This document shows, one piece after another, positions 1-11,737 of a DNA stretch of 64,000 nucleotides. The position numbers were made by a program, and so were the translations under genes. Every line of letters starts with the position of its first letter. Positions within the stretch are counted from its first letter, which is position 1. Source of the DNA: Vibrio artabrorum (GTDB lineage Bacteria; Pseudomonadota; Gammaproteobacteria; Enterobacterales; Vibrionaceae); NCBI RefSeq assembly GCF_024347295.1, contig NZ_AP025458.1:310001-374000 (forward strand). Reading direction: 5' to 3'. The notes below the pieces were generated by a model. It worked only from the letters and a program-made list of their open reading frames with translations, made no database searches and was not told the DNA's origin.

Positions 1-64
1 CAGCTGGGAGAGCGCCTGCCTTGCACGCAGGAGGTCTGCGGTTCGATCCCGCATAGCTCCACCA
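1..64 (+). tRNA. tRNA-Ala (TGC), 5' end cut off by the window
   Basis: The window opens inside the D arm. The anticodon loop carries TGC, the T arm (GGTTCGATCC) is intact, and the acceptor strand TAGCTCC (54-60) is followed by A and an encoded CCA (62-64). About 13 bases of the 5' end lie upstream. The position before a 23S gene fits the usual 16S-tRNA-23S spacer. Confidence 0.95.
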
Positions 65-414
65 TCTTTAAGCGTTCTTGTTAGATAAAAAGTCTTAAGA
101 GAGTCTTTAAAAATGGTTCAATTTATTGAATCAAGCTCTTTAACAATTTGGAAAGCTGACTGATTGATTACTTACGAGTAATTCAATCAAATTTAAAAGT
201 TCTCAATGTTTATCTTTCATTAGATAGACACAACAAACACATTCAAGTGTCTTGTATTCGATTCAAACTTGTTTGAATCACAATTGAGTCCGGCAAACAG
301 TCATTGAGAATTAACCCTTCTTAATGACAACCAAAAACCTTGGTTGCTTTTTGTCTTCACTTTTTAAAAGTGAAAGCAAATTTGTATCATACACAAGACC
401 CTTTCGGGTTGTAT
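65..414 (+). other. 16S-23S spacer (transcribed, non-coding)
   Basis: This 350-base AT-rich stretch holds no gene. It contains a boxA-like sequence (135-145), a perfect 9-bp inverted repeat at 260-279 (GATTCAAAC / GTTTGAATC), a 7-bp hairpin at 328-346 followed by a short T run that resembles a weak terminator, and an inverted repeat at 356-374. Its last bases (391-414) pair with sequence just after the 23S gene to form the processing stem. Confidence 0.85.
135..145 (+). promoter_or_regulatory. boxA antitermination element
   Basis: GCTCTTTAACA matches the boxA consensus used by the Nus factor complex in rRNA antitermination. A spacer boxA ahead of 23S is usual in gammaproteobacteria. It lies upstream of the terminator-like hairpin at 328-352. 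Confidence 0.75.

Positions 415-421
<7 letters not shown>
391..421 (+). other. 5' strand of the 23S processing stem
   Basis: Bases 408-421 are perfectly complementary over 14 bp to 3300-3313, and the complementarity continues imperfectly out to 391 and 3330. A long helix joining the two flanks of 23S is the known substrate of RNase III, so this is most likely the processing stem. It shows that the 5' and 3' flanks belong to one transcript. Confidence 0.8.
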
Positions 422-3307
<2,886 letters not shown>

Positions 3308-3405
3308 TACAACACCCAAGGGGTTTTGTGGACTCAAAGAAAGACCAGACCTTGAATGCGTTTGAAGAGATAGACTTTTAAATCAGTTTTCCGAATTTTA
3401 AAATT

Positions 3406-3525
3406 TGCTTGGCGACCATAGCATTGTGGACCCACCTGATTCCATGCCGAACTCAGAAGTGAAACACAATAGCGCCGATGGTAGTGTGGGGCTTCCCCAT
3501 GTGAGAGTAGGACATCGCCAGGCTT
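3406..3525 (+). rRNA. rrf: 5S ribosomal RNA
   Basis: A 120-base stretch begins TGCTTGGCGACCATAG and ends with the complementary CGCCAGGCTT, so the terminal helix closes. The internal CCGAACTCAGAAGTGAAAC motif is typical of bacterial 5S. It lies about 100 bases after 23S in the same operon. Confidence 0.97.
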
Positions 3526-3590
3526 TAAATTAAATCTTTAGGTTGACCGACCTGGAGATATGGACGCTCACTTAGTGAGTTGACCACTGC

Positions 3591-3667
3591 GGAGTGGTAG
3601 TTCAGTTGGTTAGAATACCGGCCTGTCACGCCGGGGGTCGCGGGTTCGAGTCCCGTCCACTCCGCCA
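3591..3667 (+). tRNA. tRNA-Asp (GTC)
   Basis: The acceptor arms GGAGTGG (3591-3597) and CCACTCC (3657-3663) pair, with G as discriminator and CCA encoded. The anticodon is GTC and the T arm reads GGGTTCGAGTCCC. It is a distal tRNA of the rRNA operon. Confidence 0.97.
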
Positions 3668-3677
3668 CTTATTCGAT

Positions 3678-3702
3678 AACCTCGCCTAGTGCGAGGTTTT
3701 TT
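3678..3702 (+). terminator. Terminator-like hairpin between tRNA-Asp and tRNA-Trp
   Basis: The 8-bp stem AACCTCGC/GCGAGGTT has a 5-base loop and runs into six T. It has the form of an intrinsic terminator but lies upstream of tRNA-Trp, so it is either partial, read through under antitermination, or a processing signal. Confidence 0.7.
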
Positions 3703-3727
3703 CGAATCTGAAGTAATAAAAAGTTTT

Positions 3728-3804
<77 letters not shown>

Positions 3805-3810
3805 TATTTA

Positions 3811-3841
3811 AGGCTCTAGCAGAAATGCTAGAGCCTTTTTG
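3811..3841 (+). terminator. rRNA operon terminator
   Basis: The perfect 10-bp stem AGGCTCTAGC/GCTAGAGCCT has a short loop and ends in a T run. It follows tRNA-Trp directly and should end the whole operon. Confidence 0.9.
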
Positions 3842-3842
3842 C

Positions 3843-4515
3843 TTTCTATGATTTGGACACCAATCCCTCTTGATGGACATACAGAGCCAAATATCAAATT
3901 GCTGCTGTTTTACCAAGCGAGGTCTCGTCCCACGAGCTGCCCAAAGACGTGTTGTTTGTTCTGCTGACCAAATCGAGCTTCATCTTGAAACCAGACATCA
4001 ACACGGCTGGGGATCTTAAGGATCGTTTCGATTTGGAATTTTTTTTAAATCGTCTTGGATTTTCTGTGATGGTTTAGGGTGTTTGGAACAGGAAGTTATC
4101 CAAGAAAACCCCATATGGGCGAGGAGATAATAAATGGAATTTGGGTGGTAGTGTTTATCACAGTTTAACGATGTAGTCATGTATATCGCTCCCGACAAGG
4201 CGTCCGCCAGAAGGTGATTCGACTTTTTTCTTTATAAACTCGTTGAGTTGTTTTCGTTGTCCTTCAGTGATGTAGGCTGGTCTACCTGTGCAGGGTTTCT
4301 CTTCAAGTCCTTCCAAACCTTTTTCAAAAAAAGTCTTAACCCATTTATTCACACTGTTCCGACTGACTTTGAGGGCTTTTACAATTTGTGCACGAGAGAG
4401 GCTGTCTTTAAAGTGTGCAAGCGCTAGTAAGTGAACCTTTATCTGAATGGTTTTTTGTTGGCTCGCTAGCTTTTTTAAATCGGTATTATTCAGGCTATTG
4501 ATGGCTAAATTTCAC
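3843..4515 (-). pseudogene. IS630-family transposase relic
   Basis: Read on the minus strand, the stretch from about 4505 to 4158 gives an N-terminal helix-turn-helix region of an IS630-type transposase (motifs LSRAQIVKALKVSRNSVNKW and LEGLEEKPCTGRPA). A stop and a frame change follow. The reading then continues as HYHPNSIYYLLAHMGFSW and VDVWFQDEARFGQQN, the latter holding the first catalytic Asp region, and then VKQQQF in yet another frame. At least three frame breaks are needed, and no clear in-frame start is present. The copy stops abruptly beside the rRNA operon terminator, so the C-terminal half of the catalytic domain is missing. It is a dead remnant; its original ends are not recognisable. 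Confidence 0.8.
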
Positions 4516-4593
4516 AATAATTTATCAGTTTCAATTCGATCATATGTTTACTTTCATTGGTATTAGTGACGAGAACACCAAGTGGTGTGCATG

Positions 4594-4622
4594 AAAAAAG
4601 CCAGTAACGGGGCTACTGGCTT
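4594..4622 (-). terminator. Terminator of the antiporter gene
   Basis: The stem AAGCCAGTA/TACTGGCTT is followed on the minus strand by a T run (A run at 4594-4599 on the plus strand). It lies about 40 bases past the stop codon of the antiporter gene. Confidence 0.85.
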
Positions 4623-4664
4623 AATAACAATCGGCAATATATTTTAGAGCGAGATCATGAGATG

Positions 4665-5945
4665 TTAATCTAAATTTTTCTCTGCTTGCTTCGCTTTTTC
4701 GATCATAGGAGTAATCGTAGAGCCTTGTACTAAGATAGAGAATACAACGACCGCATAGGTCATAACGAGGATGATTTCTTTTACATCAATGAGTTTTTCT
4801 TCAATTACCCAAATGCCGGAAGGGATTGAAAGTGCCATCGCCAGAGCTAGACCACCACGCAAGCCTCCCCAGGTCAGAATATTAATTGACCACGGGTTGT
4901 AAGTTCTAAAGCGTTTGAATCCGATATAAGATAGGAAAACACTTAAGTAACGAGCACTTAGTACTAAAGGAACAGCGAAAGCCATCAAGATCCAGTCTTC
5001 TTGATGGAATTTAAATAACAACATTGACATACCAATTAATAGGAACAATACACCATTCAATAGTTCATCAACTAATTCCCAGAAGTGGTCTAGATGCTCC
5101 TCGCTCTCTTTTGAGAAGCCAATAAAGCGTGTCCAATTCCCAATCATGATACCCGAAACCACCATGGCTAAAGGTCCTGAAACATGCAGATATTCAGCAA
5201 AAGCATAACCTGCAGTTGGGACACCAATCGTTAACAGTAATTTCATTGAATGGTCATCAGTCGTACTGATCAAGTAATGAAAGATTAACCCTAAAATAAA
5301 GCCATAAACGATGCCGCCAATCGCTTCTTGGATAAATAGCAGTGCGACACTACTGACGGTTGGAGTGTCTGTGCCAAATGCGATAGTAAATAAGGTCACG
5401 AAGATGACAAGTCCAAAGCCATCATTGAAAAGTGACTCACCTTCAATTTGAGTTGATATACGTTTAGGAGCATTAAGCTTCTTAACTATTGCCAAAACGG
5501 CTATTGGGTCGGTTGGGGATATGAGTGAGCCAAAAAGTAAGCAGTAAATCAGATCAAAATGAATGCCGATCAACTGACAAAACCCATATAGAACGAAGCC
5601 AACAAAGAACGTTGAGAAGAGCGTAGCACCAAGTGCGAGCACTGTAATTTCCCATTTCTGGTCTTTTAAATTAGGTAACTTAATCCCCAATCCGCCAGCA
5701 AAGAGTAGGAACCCTAATATTCCTTTGAGTAGGAAATCTTCAAAGTTGATGCTAGCTACAGTTTCTGAAGCAATATCAGATAGTTGAAACCAATTATTTT
5801 GCCCTGCAATGATGATTAATAGAGATAACATCATTGAACCAGCGGTAATCGCGATAGTTGTCTGCATTTTACCAATTTTGCTATTAACTAAAGCAATAAG
5901 CATGGCTGCTGCGGATAAGAAGCATAAGGTGTAATAGACTGACAT
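4665..5945 (-). CDS. Na+/H+ (or K+/H+) antiporter, CPA1/NhaP type
   Basis: This is a polytopic inner-membrane protein of about 426 residues with roughly 11-12 hydrophobic segments. It carries CPA1 hallmarks: SPTDPIAVLAIV and, shortly after, GESLFNDG, the Asp-bearing transport motif, plus the late TWGGLRGGLALAMAL segment. Such proteins exchange cytoplasmic Na+ or K+ for H+. An upstream start at 6008 would add about 20 residues, but the ATG at 5945 has GGAA a few bases before it and starts directly with the first membrane segment, so I prefer it. The cation cannot be read from the sequence. The gene is monocistronic, divergent from metH and ended by its own terminator. Confidence 0.88.
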   Translation of the reverse strand: MSVYYTLCFLSAAAMLIALVNSKIGKMQTTIAITAGSMMLSLLIIIAGQNNWFQLSDIASETVASINFEDFLLKGILGFLLFAGGLGIKLPNLKDQKWEITVLALGATLFSTFFVGFVLYGFCQLIGIHFDLIYCLLFGSLISPTDPIAVLAIVKKLNAPKRISTQIEGESLFNDGFGLVIFVTLFTIAFGTDTPTVSSVALLFIQEAIGGIVYGFILGLIFHYLISTTDDHSMKLLLTIGVPTAGYAFAEYLHVSGPLAMVVSGIMIGNWTRFIGFSKESEEHLDHFWELVDELLNGVLFLLIGMSMLLFKFHQEDWILMAFAVPLVLSARYLSVFLSYIGFKRFRTYNPWSINILTWGGLRGGLALAMALSIPSGIWVIEEKLIDVKEIILVMTYAVVVFSILVQGSTITPMIEKAKQAEKNLD

Positions 5946-6047
5946 TGGGATTCCAATATGTGACAAAGTGTGAATATGAATTTTCGTTGTCTCATGTTCA
6001 AATAGCAACCATTTTTTGTCATGAATCGGTAATCAATTTACTCATTT

Positions 6048-6063
6048 AGACGTCTAGACTCCT
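6048..6063 (+). promoter_or_regulatory. Tandem MetJ operator (met boxes) at metH
   Basis: AGACGTCT at 6048-6055 is a perfect 8/8 match to the met box. It is followed directly by AGACTCCT (6056-6063), a 6/8 match. Tandem 8-mers are how the methionine repressor MetJ binds, with S-adenosylmethionine as corepressor. The site ends about 50 bases before the metH start codon. MetJ control of metH is inferred from this match. Confidence 0.8.
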
Positions 6064-6113
6064 TTTTAATGTGTGATAGGATGGACGAATAATTAAAGGA
6101 ATGAGGTTGTATT

Positions 6114-9100
6114 GTGGGAAGTAATATAAGGCAAAAGATTGAATCTCTGTTGAAGCAACGAATTTTGCTGATCGATGGTGGTATGGGTACCATGATTCAG
6201 GATCGTAAATTGGACGAGCAGGACTATCGAGGTGAGCGCTTTGCTGATTGGCATAGTGACTTAAAAGGGAACAACGACCTTTTGGTACTTACACAACCTA
6301 ATCTTATCAAAGGTATCCATACCGAGTATTTGGAAGCGGGGGCTGATATCCTCGAAACGAATACCTTTAATGCAACAACCATTGCTATGGCTGACTACGA
6401 TATGGAAAGCCTTAGTGAAGAAATTAACTTTGCTGCTGCTAAGCTTGCTCGTGAAGCGGCTGATGAATGGACCGCAAAGACCCCGGACAAACCTCGCTTT
6501 GTGGCGGGTGTGTTAGGTCCAACTAACCGAACTTGTTCTCTCTCCCCGGATGTTAATGATCCGGGTTATCGTAATATTAGCTTCGATCAACTGGTTGAGG
6601 CCTATTCTGAATCAACTCGAGCTCTGATCAAAGGCGGCTCAGATCTTATTCTGATCGAAACTATCTTTGATACCTTAAACGCGAAAGCATGTGCGTTTGC
6701 GGTTGAATCTGTTTTTGAAGAAGTCGGCATTACTTTACCAGTCATGATCTCCGGTACCATTACTGATGCATCAGGCCGTACCCTTTCAGGTCAGACGACA
6801 GAAGCATTCTACAACGCTCTTCGTCATGTTAAACCTATCTCATTCGGCTTGAACTGCGCATTAGGCCCAGATGAACTGCGCGAATATGTCGGTGAGATGT
6901 CTCGTATCTCTGAATGCAATGTATCTGCACACCCTAATGCGGGTCTGCCCAATGCATTTGGTGAGTATGACCTTTCTCCCGAAGAGATGGCGGAACATGT
7001 TAAAGAGTGGGCTGAAAGTGGATTTTTGAACTTAATTGGCGGATGTTGTGGTACAACGCCAGAACACATACGCCAAATGGCAGAGGCTGTTGAAGGTGTA
7101 ACGCCACGTCAATTGCCTGATTTGCCGGTTTCTTGTCGTCTTTCTGGACTTGAGCCTTTGACGATTGCTAAAGAGTCTTTGTTCGTGAATGTCGGTGAGC
7201 GGACCAATGTTACCGGTTCAGCTCGCTTTAAGCGCCTCATTAAGGAAGAATTATACGATGAAGCGTTGAGTGTGGCTCGAGAGCAAGTCGAAAACGGTGC
7301 TCAGATTATCGATATCAACATGGATGAAGGGATGCTAGACGCCGAGGCGTGTATGGTTAAATTCCTCAATCTATGTGCTTCAGAACCTGAAATCTCGAAA
7401 GTGCCGGTTATGGTCGATTCTTCTAAGTGGGAAGTTATCGAAGCTGGCCTAAAATGTATTCAAGGTAAAGGCATTGTTAACTCCATCTCTCTAAAAGAAG
7501 GCAAAGATAAGTTTGTTGAGCAAGCCAAATTAGTTCGTCGTTATGGTGCTGCTGTCATCGTGATGGCGTTTGATGAGGTCGGTCAGGCGGATACTCGAGA
7601 GCGTAAAGTTGAGATCTGCACCAATGCCTACAACATTCTTGTTGATGAAGTCGGTTTCCCGCCAGAAGATATTATTTTTGACCCGAACATTTTCGCAGTG
7701 GCGACTGGTATCGATGAACACAATAACTATGCGGTTGATTTTATTGAGGCGGTAGGGGACATTAAACGCGATCTCCCGCATGCGATGATCTCTGGCGGTG
7801 TGTCGAATGTTTCATTCTCATTCCGTGGTAATAATTACGTCCGTGAGGCGATTCACGCGGTGTTCCTATATCACTGTTTTAGAAATGGTATGGATATGGG
7901 TATTGTAAACGCGGGTCAGTTGGAAATTTACGATAATGTTCCAGAAGATCTGCGTGATGCGGTTGAAGATGTCGTACTAAACCGTCGTGATGACTCAACC
8001 GAACGCTTGCTTGATATCGCGACTGAATACCTAGAGCGCGCTGTCGGTAAGGTTGAGGATAAATCGGCATTAGAGTGGCGCACTTGGCCGGTAGAGAAGC
8101 GTTTGGAGCACTCTTTAGTAAAAGGTATCACTAACTTTATTGTTGAAGATACCGAAGAAGCTCGCATTAATGCCTCTCGTCCTATTGAAGTGATAGAAGG
8201 TCCTTTAATGGATGGCATGAACGTAGTTGGTGACCTGTTTGGTGAGGGTAAGATGTTCTTACCACAGGTTGTAAAGTCTGCGCGTGTTATGAAGCAGGCG
8301 GTTGCTCACTTAGAACCGTTCATCAATGCAACCAAAGATGTAGGTGCAACTAACGGGAAAATCTTACTTGCGACAGTCAAAGGCGATGTTCATGACATCG
8401 GTAAAAACATAGTAGGCGTGGTTTTACAGTGTAATAACTACGAAATTATCGATTTAGGTGTGATGGTGTCATGCGAAAAAATCCTTAAGGTCGCTAAAGA
8501 AGAGAACGTCGATATCATCGGTCTTTCGGGTTTGATCACGCCTTCACTGGATGAGATGGTTCATGTTGCTAAAGAGATGGAGAGGCAAGGTTTTAAACAG
8601 CCTCTGTTAATCGGTGGGGCAACGACATCTAAAGCACATACTGCAGTCAAAATCGAACAGAATTATTCAGAACCTGTCGTCTATGTAAATAATGCCTCGC
8701 GTGCTGTCGGTGTTTGTACTTCACTACTGTCAGATGAATTGAAACCCGCTTTCGTTGAGAAGTTGGATATCGATTACGATCGGGTTAGAGATCAACACCA
8801 TCGTAAAAAGCCTCGTACTAAACCTGTTACGCTTGAGAAAGCACGAGCTAACAAAGTGGCTATTGATTGGGATGCTTATACTCCACCGGCCCCTGCGAAG
8901 CCGGGTGTACATATCTTCAATGATTTTGATGTATCTACTTTACGTCAGTACATCGACTGGACCCCATTCTTTATGACATGGTCATTAGTCGGAAAGTACC
9001 CTGCAATTCTTGATCATGAAGAGGTGGGTGATGAAGCTAAACGCCTATTCAAAGATGCCAACGATTTACTGGATCGCATCGAGAAAGAGAAGTTGCTTGA

Positions 9101-9791
9101 AGCGCGAGGTATGTGTGCTTTGTTCCCAGCGAACAGTGTTGGTGATGATATTGAGGTGTATACCGATGAATCTCGTACCGAAGTTCTAAAGGTTCTACAC
9201 AACCTTCGTCAACAAACAGAAAAACCAAAAGGCTTTAACTATTGTTTATCTGATTACATCGCGCCAAAAGATAGCGGTAAAGCAGACTGGATTGGTGGAT
9301 TTGCGGTAACGGGTGGCATTGGTGAGCGAGAGTTGGCTGATGAATACAAAGCGAAAGGCGATGACTACAACGCCATTATGATTCAGGCAGTTGCTGATCG
9401 ATTAGCTGAAGCGTTCGCGGAGTATCTGCATAAAGAAGTGAGAAAGGATATTTGGGGTTACTCGCCAGATGAGGATTTGTCTAACGACGATTTGATTCGA
9501 GAGAAATACCAAGGTATTCGTCCAGCCCCGGGTTACCCTGCTTGTCCTGAGCATACAGAGAAAGGCACGTTATGGGAGTTGATGGACGTTGAAAAATCGA
9601 TCGATATGTCATTAACGACGAGCTATGCGATGTGGCCAGGTGCCTCAGTATCTGGTATGTACTTCTCACATCCTGATGCCCGATACTTTGCTATTGCACA
9701 GATTCAACAGGATCAACTGGAGAGCTATGCCGACCGTAAAGGTTGGGATATGTTAGAAGCCGAGAAGTGGTTAGGGCCAAACATTAACTAA
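6114..9791 (+). CDS. metH: Cobalamin-dependent methionine synthase MetH
   Basis: MetH transfers the methyl group of 5-methyltetrahydrofolate to homocysteine via cob(I)alamin, giving methionine. The 1225 residues match the E. coli length (1227). All four modules are visible: the homocysteine domain with zinc ligands Cys248, Cys311 and Cys312; the folate domain (about 350-640) with [15 protein letters not shown]; the cobalamin domain with DVHDIGKN, whose His760 is the lower cobalt ligand; and the C-terminal reactivation domain with [12 protein letters not shown]. The start is GTG, chosen because AAGGA and GAGG lie just upstream and the residue numbering then fits E. coli. No cobalamin riboswitch is seen; control is probably by MetJ. 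Confidence 0.98.
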   Translation: MGSNIRQKIESLLKQRILLIDGGMGTMIQDRKLDEQDYRGERFADWHSDLKGNNDLLVLTQPNLIKGIHTEYLEAGADILETNTFNATTIAMADYDMESLSEEINFAAAKLAREAADEWTAKTPDKPRFVAGVLGPTNRTCSLSPDVNDPGYRNISFDQLVEAYSESTRALIKGGSDLILIETIFDTLNAKACAFAVESVFEEVGITLPVMISGTITDASGRTLSGQTTEAFYNALRHVKPISFGLNCALGPDELREYVGEMSRISECNVSAHPNAGLPNAFGEYDLSPEEMAEHVKEWAESGFLNLIGGCCGTTPEHIRQMAEAVEGVTPRQLPDLPVSCRLSGLEPLTIAKESLFVNVGERTNVTGSARFKRLIKEELYDEALSVAREQVENGAQIIDINMDEGMLDAEACMVKFLNLCASEPEISKVPVMVDSSKWEVIEAGLKCIQGKGIVNSISLKEGKDKFVEQAKLVRRYGAAVIVMAFDEVGQADTRERKVEICTNAYNILVDEVGFPPEDIIFDPNIFAVATGIDEHNNYAVDFIEAVGDIKRDLPHAMISGGVSNVSFSFRGNNYVREAIHAVFLYHCFRNGMDMGIVNAGQLEIYDNVPEDLRDAVEDVVLNRRDDSTERLLDIATEYLERAVGKVEDKSALEWRTWPVEKRLEHSLVKGITNFIVEDTEEARINASRPIEVIEGPLMDGMNVVGDLFGEGKMFLPQVVKSARVMKQAVAHLEPFINATKDVGATNGKILLATVKGDVHDIGKNIVGVVLQCNNYEIIDLGVMVSCEKILKVAKEENVDIIGLSGLITPSLDEMVHVAKEMERQGFKQPLLIGGATTSKAHTAVKIEQNYSEPVVYVNNASRAVGVCTSLLSDELKPAFVEKLDIDYDRVRDQHHRKKPRTKPVTLEKARANKVAIDWDAYTPPAPAKPGVHIFNDFDVSTLRQYIDWTPFFMTWSLVGKYPAILDHEEVGDEAKRLFKDANDLLDRIEKEKLLEARGMCALFPANSVGDDIEVYTDESRTEVLKVLHNLRQQTEKPKGFNYCLSDYIAPKDSGKADWIGGFAVTGGIGERELADEYKAKGDDYNAIMIQAVADRLAEAFAEYLHKEVRKDIWGYSPDEDLSNDDLIREKYQGIRPAPGYPACPEHTEKGTLWELMDVEKSIDMSLTTSYAMWPGASVSGMYFSHPDARYFAIAQIQQDQLESYADRKGWDMLEAEKWLGPNIN

Positions 9792-9835
9792 CTTTTAGGC
9801 TATGACGAGCTTGGATTCGTAAAGTAAAAAAGAGA

Positions 9836-9862
9836 AAGGGTTGCTCAAGAGCAACCCTTTTT
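9836..9862. terminator. Bidirectional terminator between metH and lysC
   Basis: The stem AAAGGGTTGC/GCAACCCTTT is flanked by A-rich sequence on the left and a T run on the right, so it can serve both convergent genes. Confidence 0.85.
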
Positions 9863-9907
9863 GTAGCTGTGATTTAGTTATTTATCTGTCGATGATAAAC
9901 GCATTTT

Positions 9908-11275
9908 CTACTCAAACAACTCTTGGTGCAGTTTTTGAATCGCCAACTTAGCAACAGATTCATCTAGCAAGAAACACAGGTTGTGTGGGCTTGCTCCGTA
10001 ACAAATCATACGTAAGTTGAAATCTTCCAGAGTACTGAAAACTTGCTTTGCATAGCCTTTGCTTTCACTCATGTTATTGCCAATAAGAGCCACAACGCAC
10101 AAGCCGTGCTCGATATCCACAGAGCACAGCTCCTCAAGTTCAATTCGAGCCGCTTCTGGTAATTCTGGTGCACCACCAGAGGTATCTGTTTGGTCTAAAG
10201 TGAGTGAAACACTGATCTCTGAGGTGGTGATCAGATCAACAGAGATCTTATGTTTAGCTAGGATCTCGAATACCTTCGCTAAAAAGCCGTAAGCATGGAA
10301 CATATTAGCGCTGCGCAGCGTAACCATGGTTTGATTGCAGCGTAGGGCAAGCGCTCTAAATAGAGGAGAGCTTTCAACTTGTTGGCGAATCCATGTACCA
10401 CCAAGTTCAGGAGCTTTAGAGGAGCCGACAAATACTGGGATTTGGTGACGGAGTGCCGGAACTAGCGTTGATGGGTGCAGTATTTTCGCTCCAAAGTTTG
10501 CCATTTCCGATGCTTCGCTGAAGCTGATTTCTGGAATCGGCGATGCTTTAGGTGCAATACGAGGATCTGTTGTGTAGATACCTGGAACATCCGTCCAGAT
10601 CTCTAAACCTATCGCTTGCACAGATTCGGCAATCAGCGCTGCTGAATAATCACTGCCACCGCGGCCCAAAGTCGTGGTATTACCTTGGCTATCAGCACCG
10701 ATAAACCCCTGAGTAACGACAACTTGTTGCTGGCAAAGTGGGATCAGTTTCTCTTGCGCTAGAGCAGCAATGTCTTCTAGCTGAGGTTCGGCTTTACCAA
10801 AATCATCATTAGTACGCAGCACTTCTCTGATATCAAAACGAACCGCTGGTGTGCCGCGCTCGCGAATGATTTGAGCGAGGATATGTGTCGACATCAGCTC
10901 ACCACATGCGACAAGGTGATCAGTCAGTTTGGCACTGGTTTGGAATGATGCAGCCTCTGCTGCATTCGCAATATCATCAAGAATACCGTGAACTTCTTTC
11001 TCGATGCTAATCGAGTCTGTGAGTTGATTAAGAATCACGTTATGAATGTCTGTTAATTGTGCCATTAATTCCTGACGACGAGCTTTGTCTTGAACGCCAT
11101 TTGCCAGTTCAACCAGTAGGTTTGTGACACCAGAACATGCACTACTTACAACCAGTTTTGTATTGGAGTTGTTTTCAATAATGGCAGCACAACGGCTCAT
11201 TGCTTCAAAGTTGGCAACACTTGTTCCACCAAACTTAGCGACATTAAAAGAACCAACTACATTAGATGCACTCAC
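9908..11275 (-). CDS. lysC: Aspartokinase III (lysine-sensitive)
   Basis: This enzyme phosphorylates L-aspartate in the first step of the lysine, threonine and methionine pathway. The 455 residues start with the kinase motif AKFGGTSVANF (about residue 13) and contain GRGGSDYSAALIA in the kinase core. The last 150 residues form the ACT regulatory region, where lysine binds in the E. coli enzyme. The protein is monofunctional, with no fused homoserine dehydrogenase. The start is GTG (11275-11273) with GGGAG about eight bases upstream. The lysine riboswitch in its leader supports assignment as the lysine-controlled isoenzyme. Confidence 0.95.
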   Translation of the reverse strand: MSASNVVGSFNVAKFGGTSVANFEAMSRCAAIIENNSNTKLVVSSACSGVTNLLVELANGVQDKARRQELMAQLTDIHNVILNQLTDSISIEKEVHGILDDIANAAEAASFQTSAKLTDHLVACGELMSTHILAQIIRERGTPAVRFDIREVLRTNDDFGKAEPQLEDIAALAQEKLIPLCQQQVVVTQGFIGADSQGNTTTLGRGGSDYSAALIAESVQAIGLEIWTDVPGIYTTDPRIAPKASPIPEISFSEASEMANFGAKILHPSTLVPALRHQIPVFVGSSKAPELGGTWIRQQVESSPLFRALALRCNQTMVTLRSANMFHAYGFLAKVFEILAKHKISVDLITTSEISVSLTLDQTDTSGGAPELPEAARIELEELCSVDIEHGLCVVALIGNNMSESKGYAKQVFSTLEDFNLRMICYGASPHNLCFLLDESVAKLAIQKLHQELFE

Positions 11276-11388
11276 GATATATCTCCCACGACTTCCTAAA
11301 ATAAAATTACGGTTGGGTAATCCAACGTCCGATGTTTTTCGAAGAGAGTATTAGAGCAAAAAGAGAGGAATGATTAGAATAGTCACCT

Positions 11389-11555
11389 CAGAAGCTCTTC
11401 ACCATAGATATATGGTGACAGTTGCCGGGATTCAGCCCGCTCAACCGACAATAAAAGTCTGCATCCTTTTATTATCTCGGCACTGCTCCCCATCAATGTT
11501 TTGTATTGGAAATGCGGTTCCACAAAACACCTGCCTGGGCAGTGCTCCTCTTCTG
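11389..11555 (-). promoter_or_regulatory. Lysine riboswitch (L box) in the lysC leader
   Basis: On the minus strand the leader reads GCAGAAGAGGAGCACTGCC, later GGGGAGCAGTGCCGAGATAA, then TCGGTTGAGCGGGCTGAATC and CCGGCAACTGTCACCA. These are the conserved blocks of the lysine riboswitch in the order seen in the E. coli lysC leader. The closing helix P1 is CAGAAG (11555-11550) with CTTCTG (11394-11389). It senses free lysine and lowers lysC expression. The switch ends about 115 bases before the start codon, room for an expression platform. I do not see a strong terminator with a long T run there, so control at translation initiation is possible. Confidence 0.93.
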
Positions 11556-11570
11556 CTAGATAGCCGTTTC

Positions 11571-11599
11571 ATTGAACGTGTTTCCGGCAATAATGTCAA
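11571..11599 (-). promoter_or_regulatory. lysC promoter
   Basis: A perfect -35 TTGACA (11599-11594, minus strand) is followed after 17 bases by TTCAAT (11576-11571), a 4/6 match to -10. Transcription would start near 11565, a few bases before the first strand of the riboswitch, which is the expected place. Confidence 0.65.
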
Positions 11600-11737
11600 T
11601 CTGTAACTGGAGATAGGCGTAAAAATAATTTTAACAATTATGTGACACTGGTATGACATCAATACTTCTGTCTAATTGCTGAGGTGATCGATTTGCTTTA
11701 GGGTGGAATATTCACACCATTAACGTAAGGGATGTAC

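Noticed and set aside
6009..6113. A cobalamin riboswitch ahead of metH
   Set aside because: The leader is only about 100 bases and contains no B12-box or stem array. The met boxes explain control.
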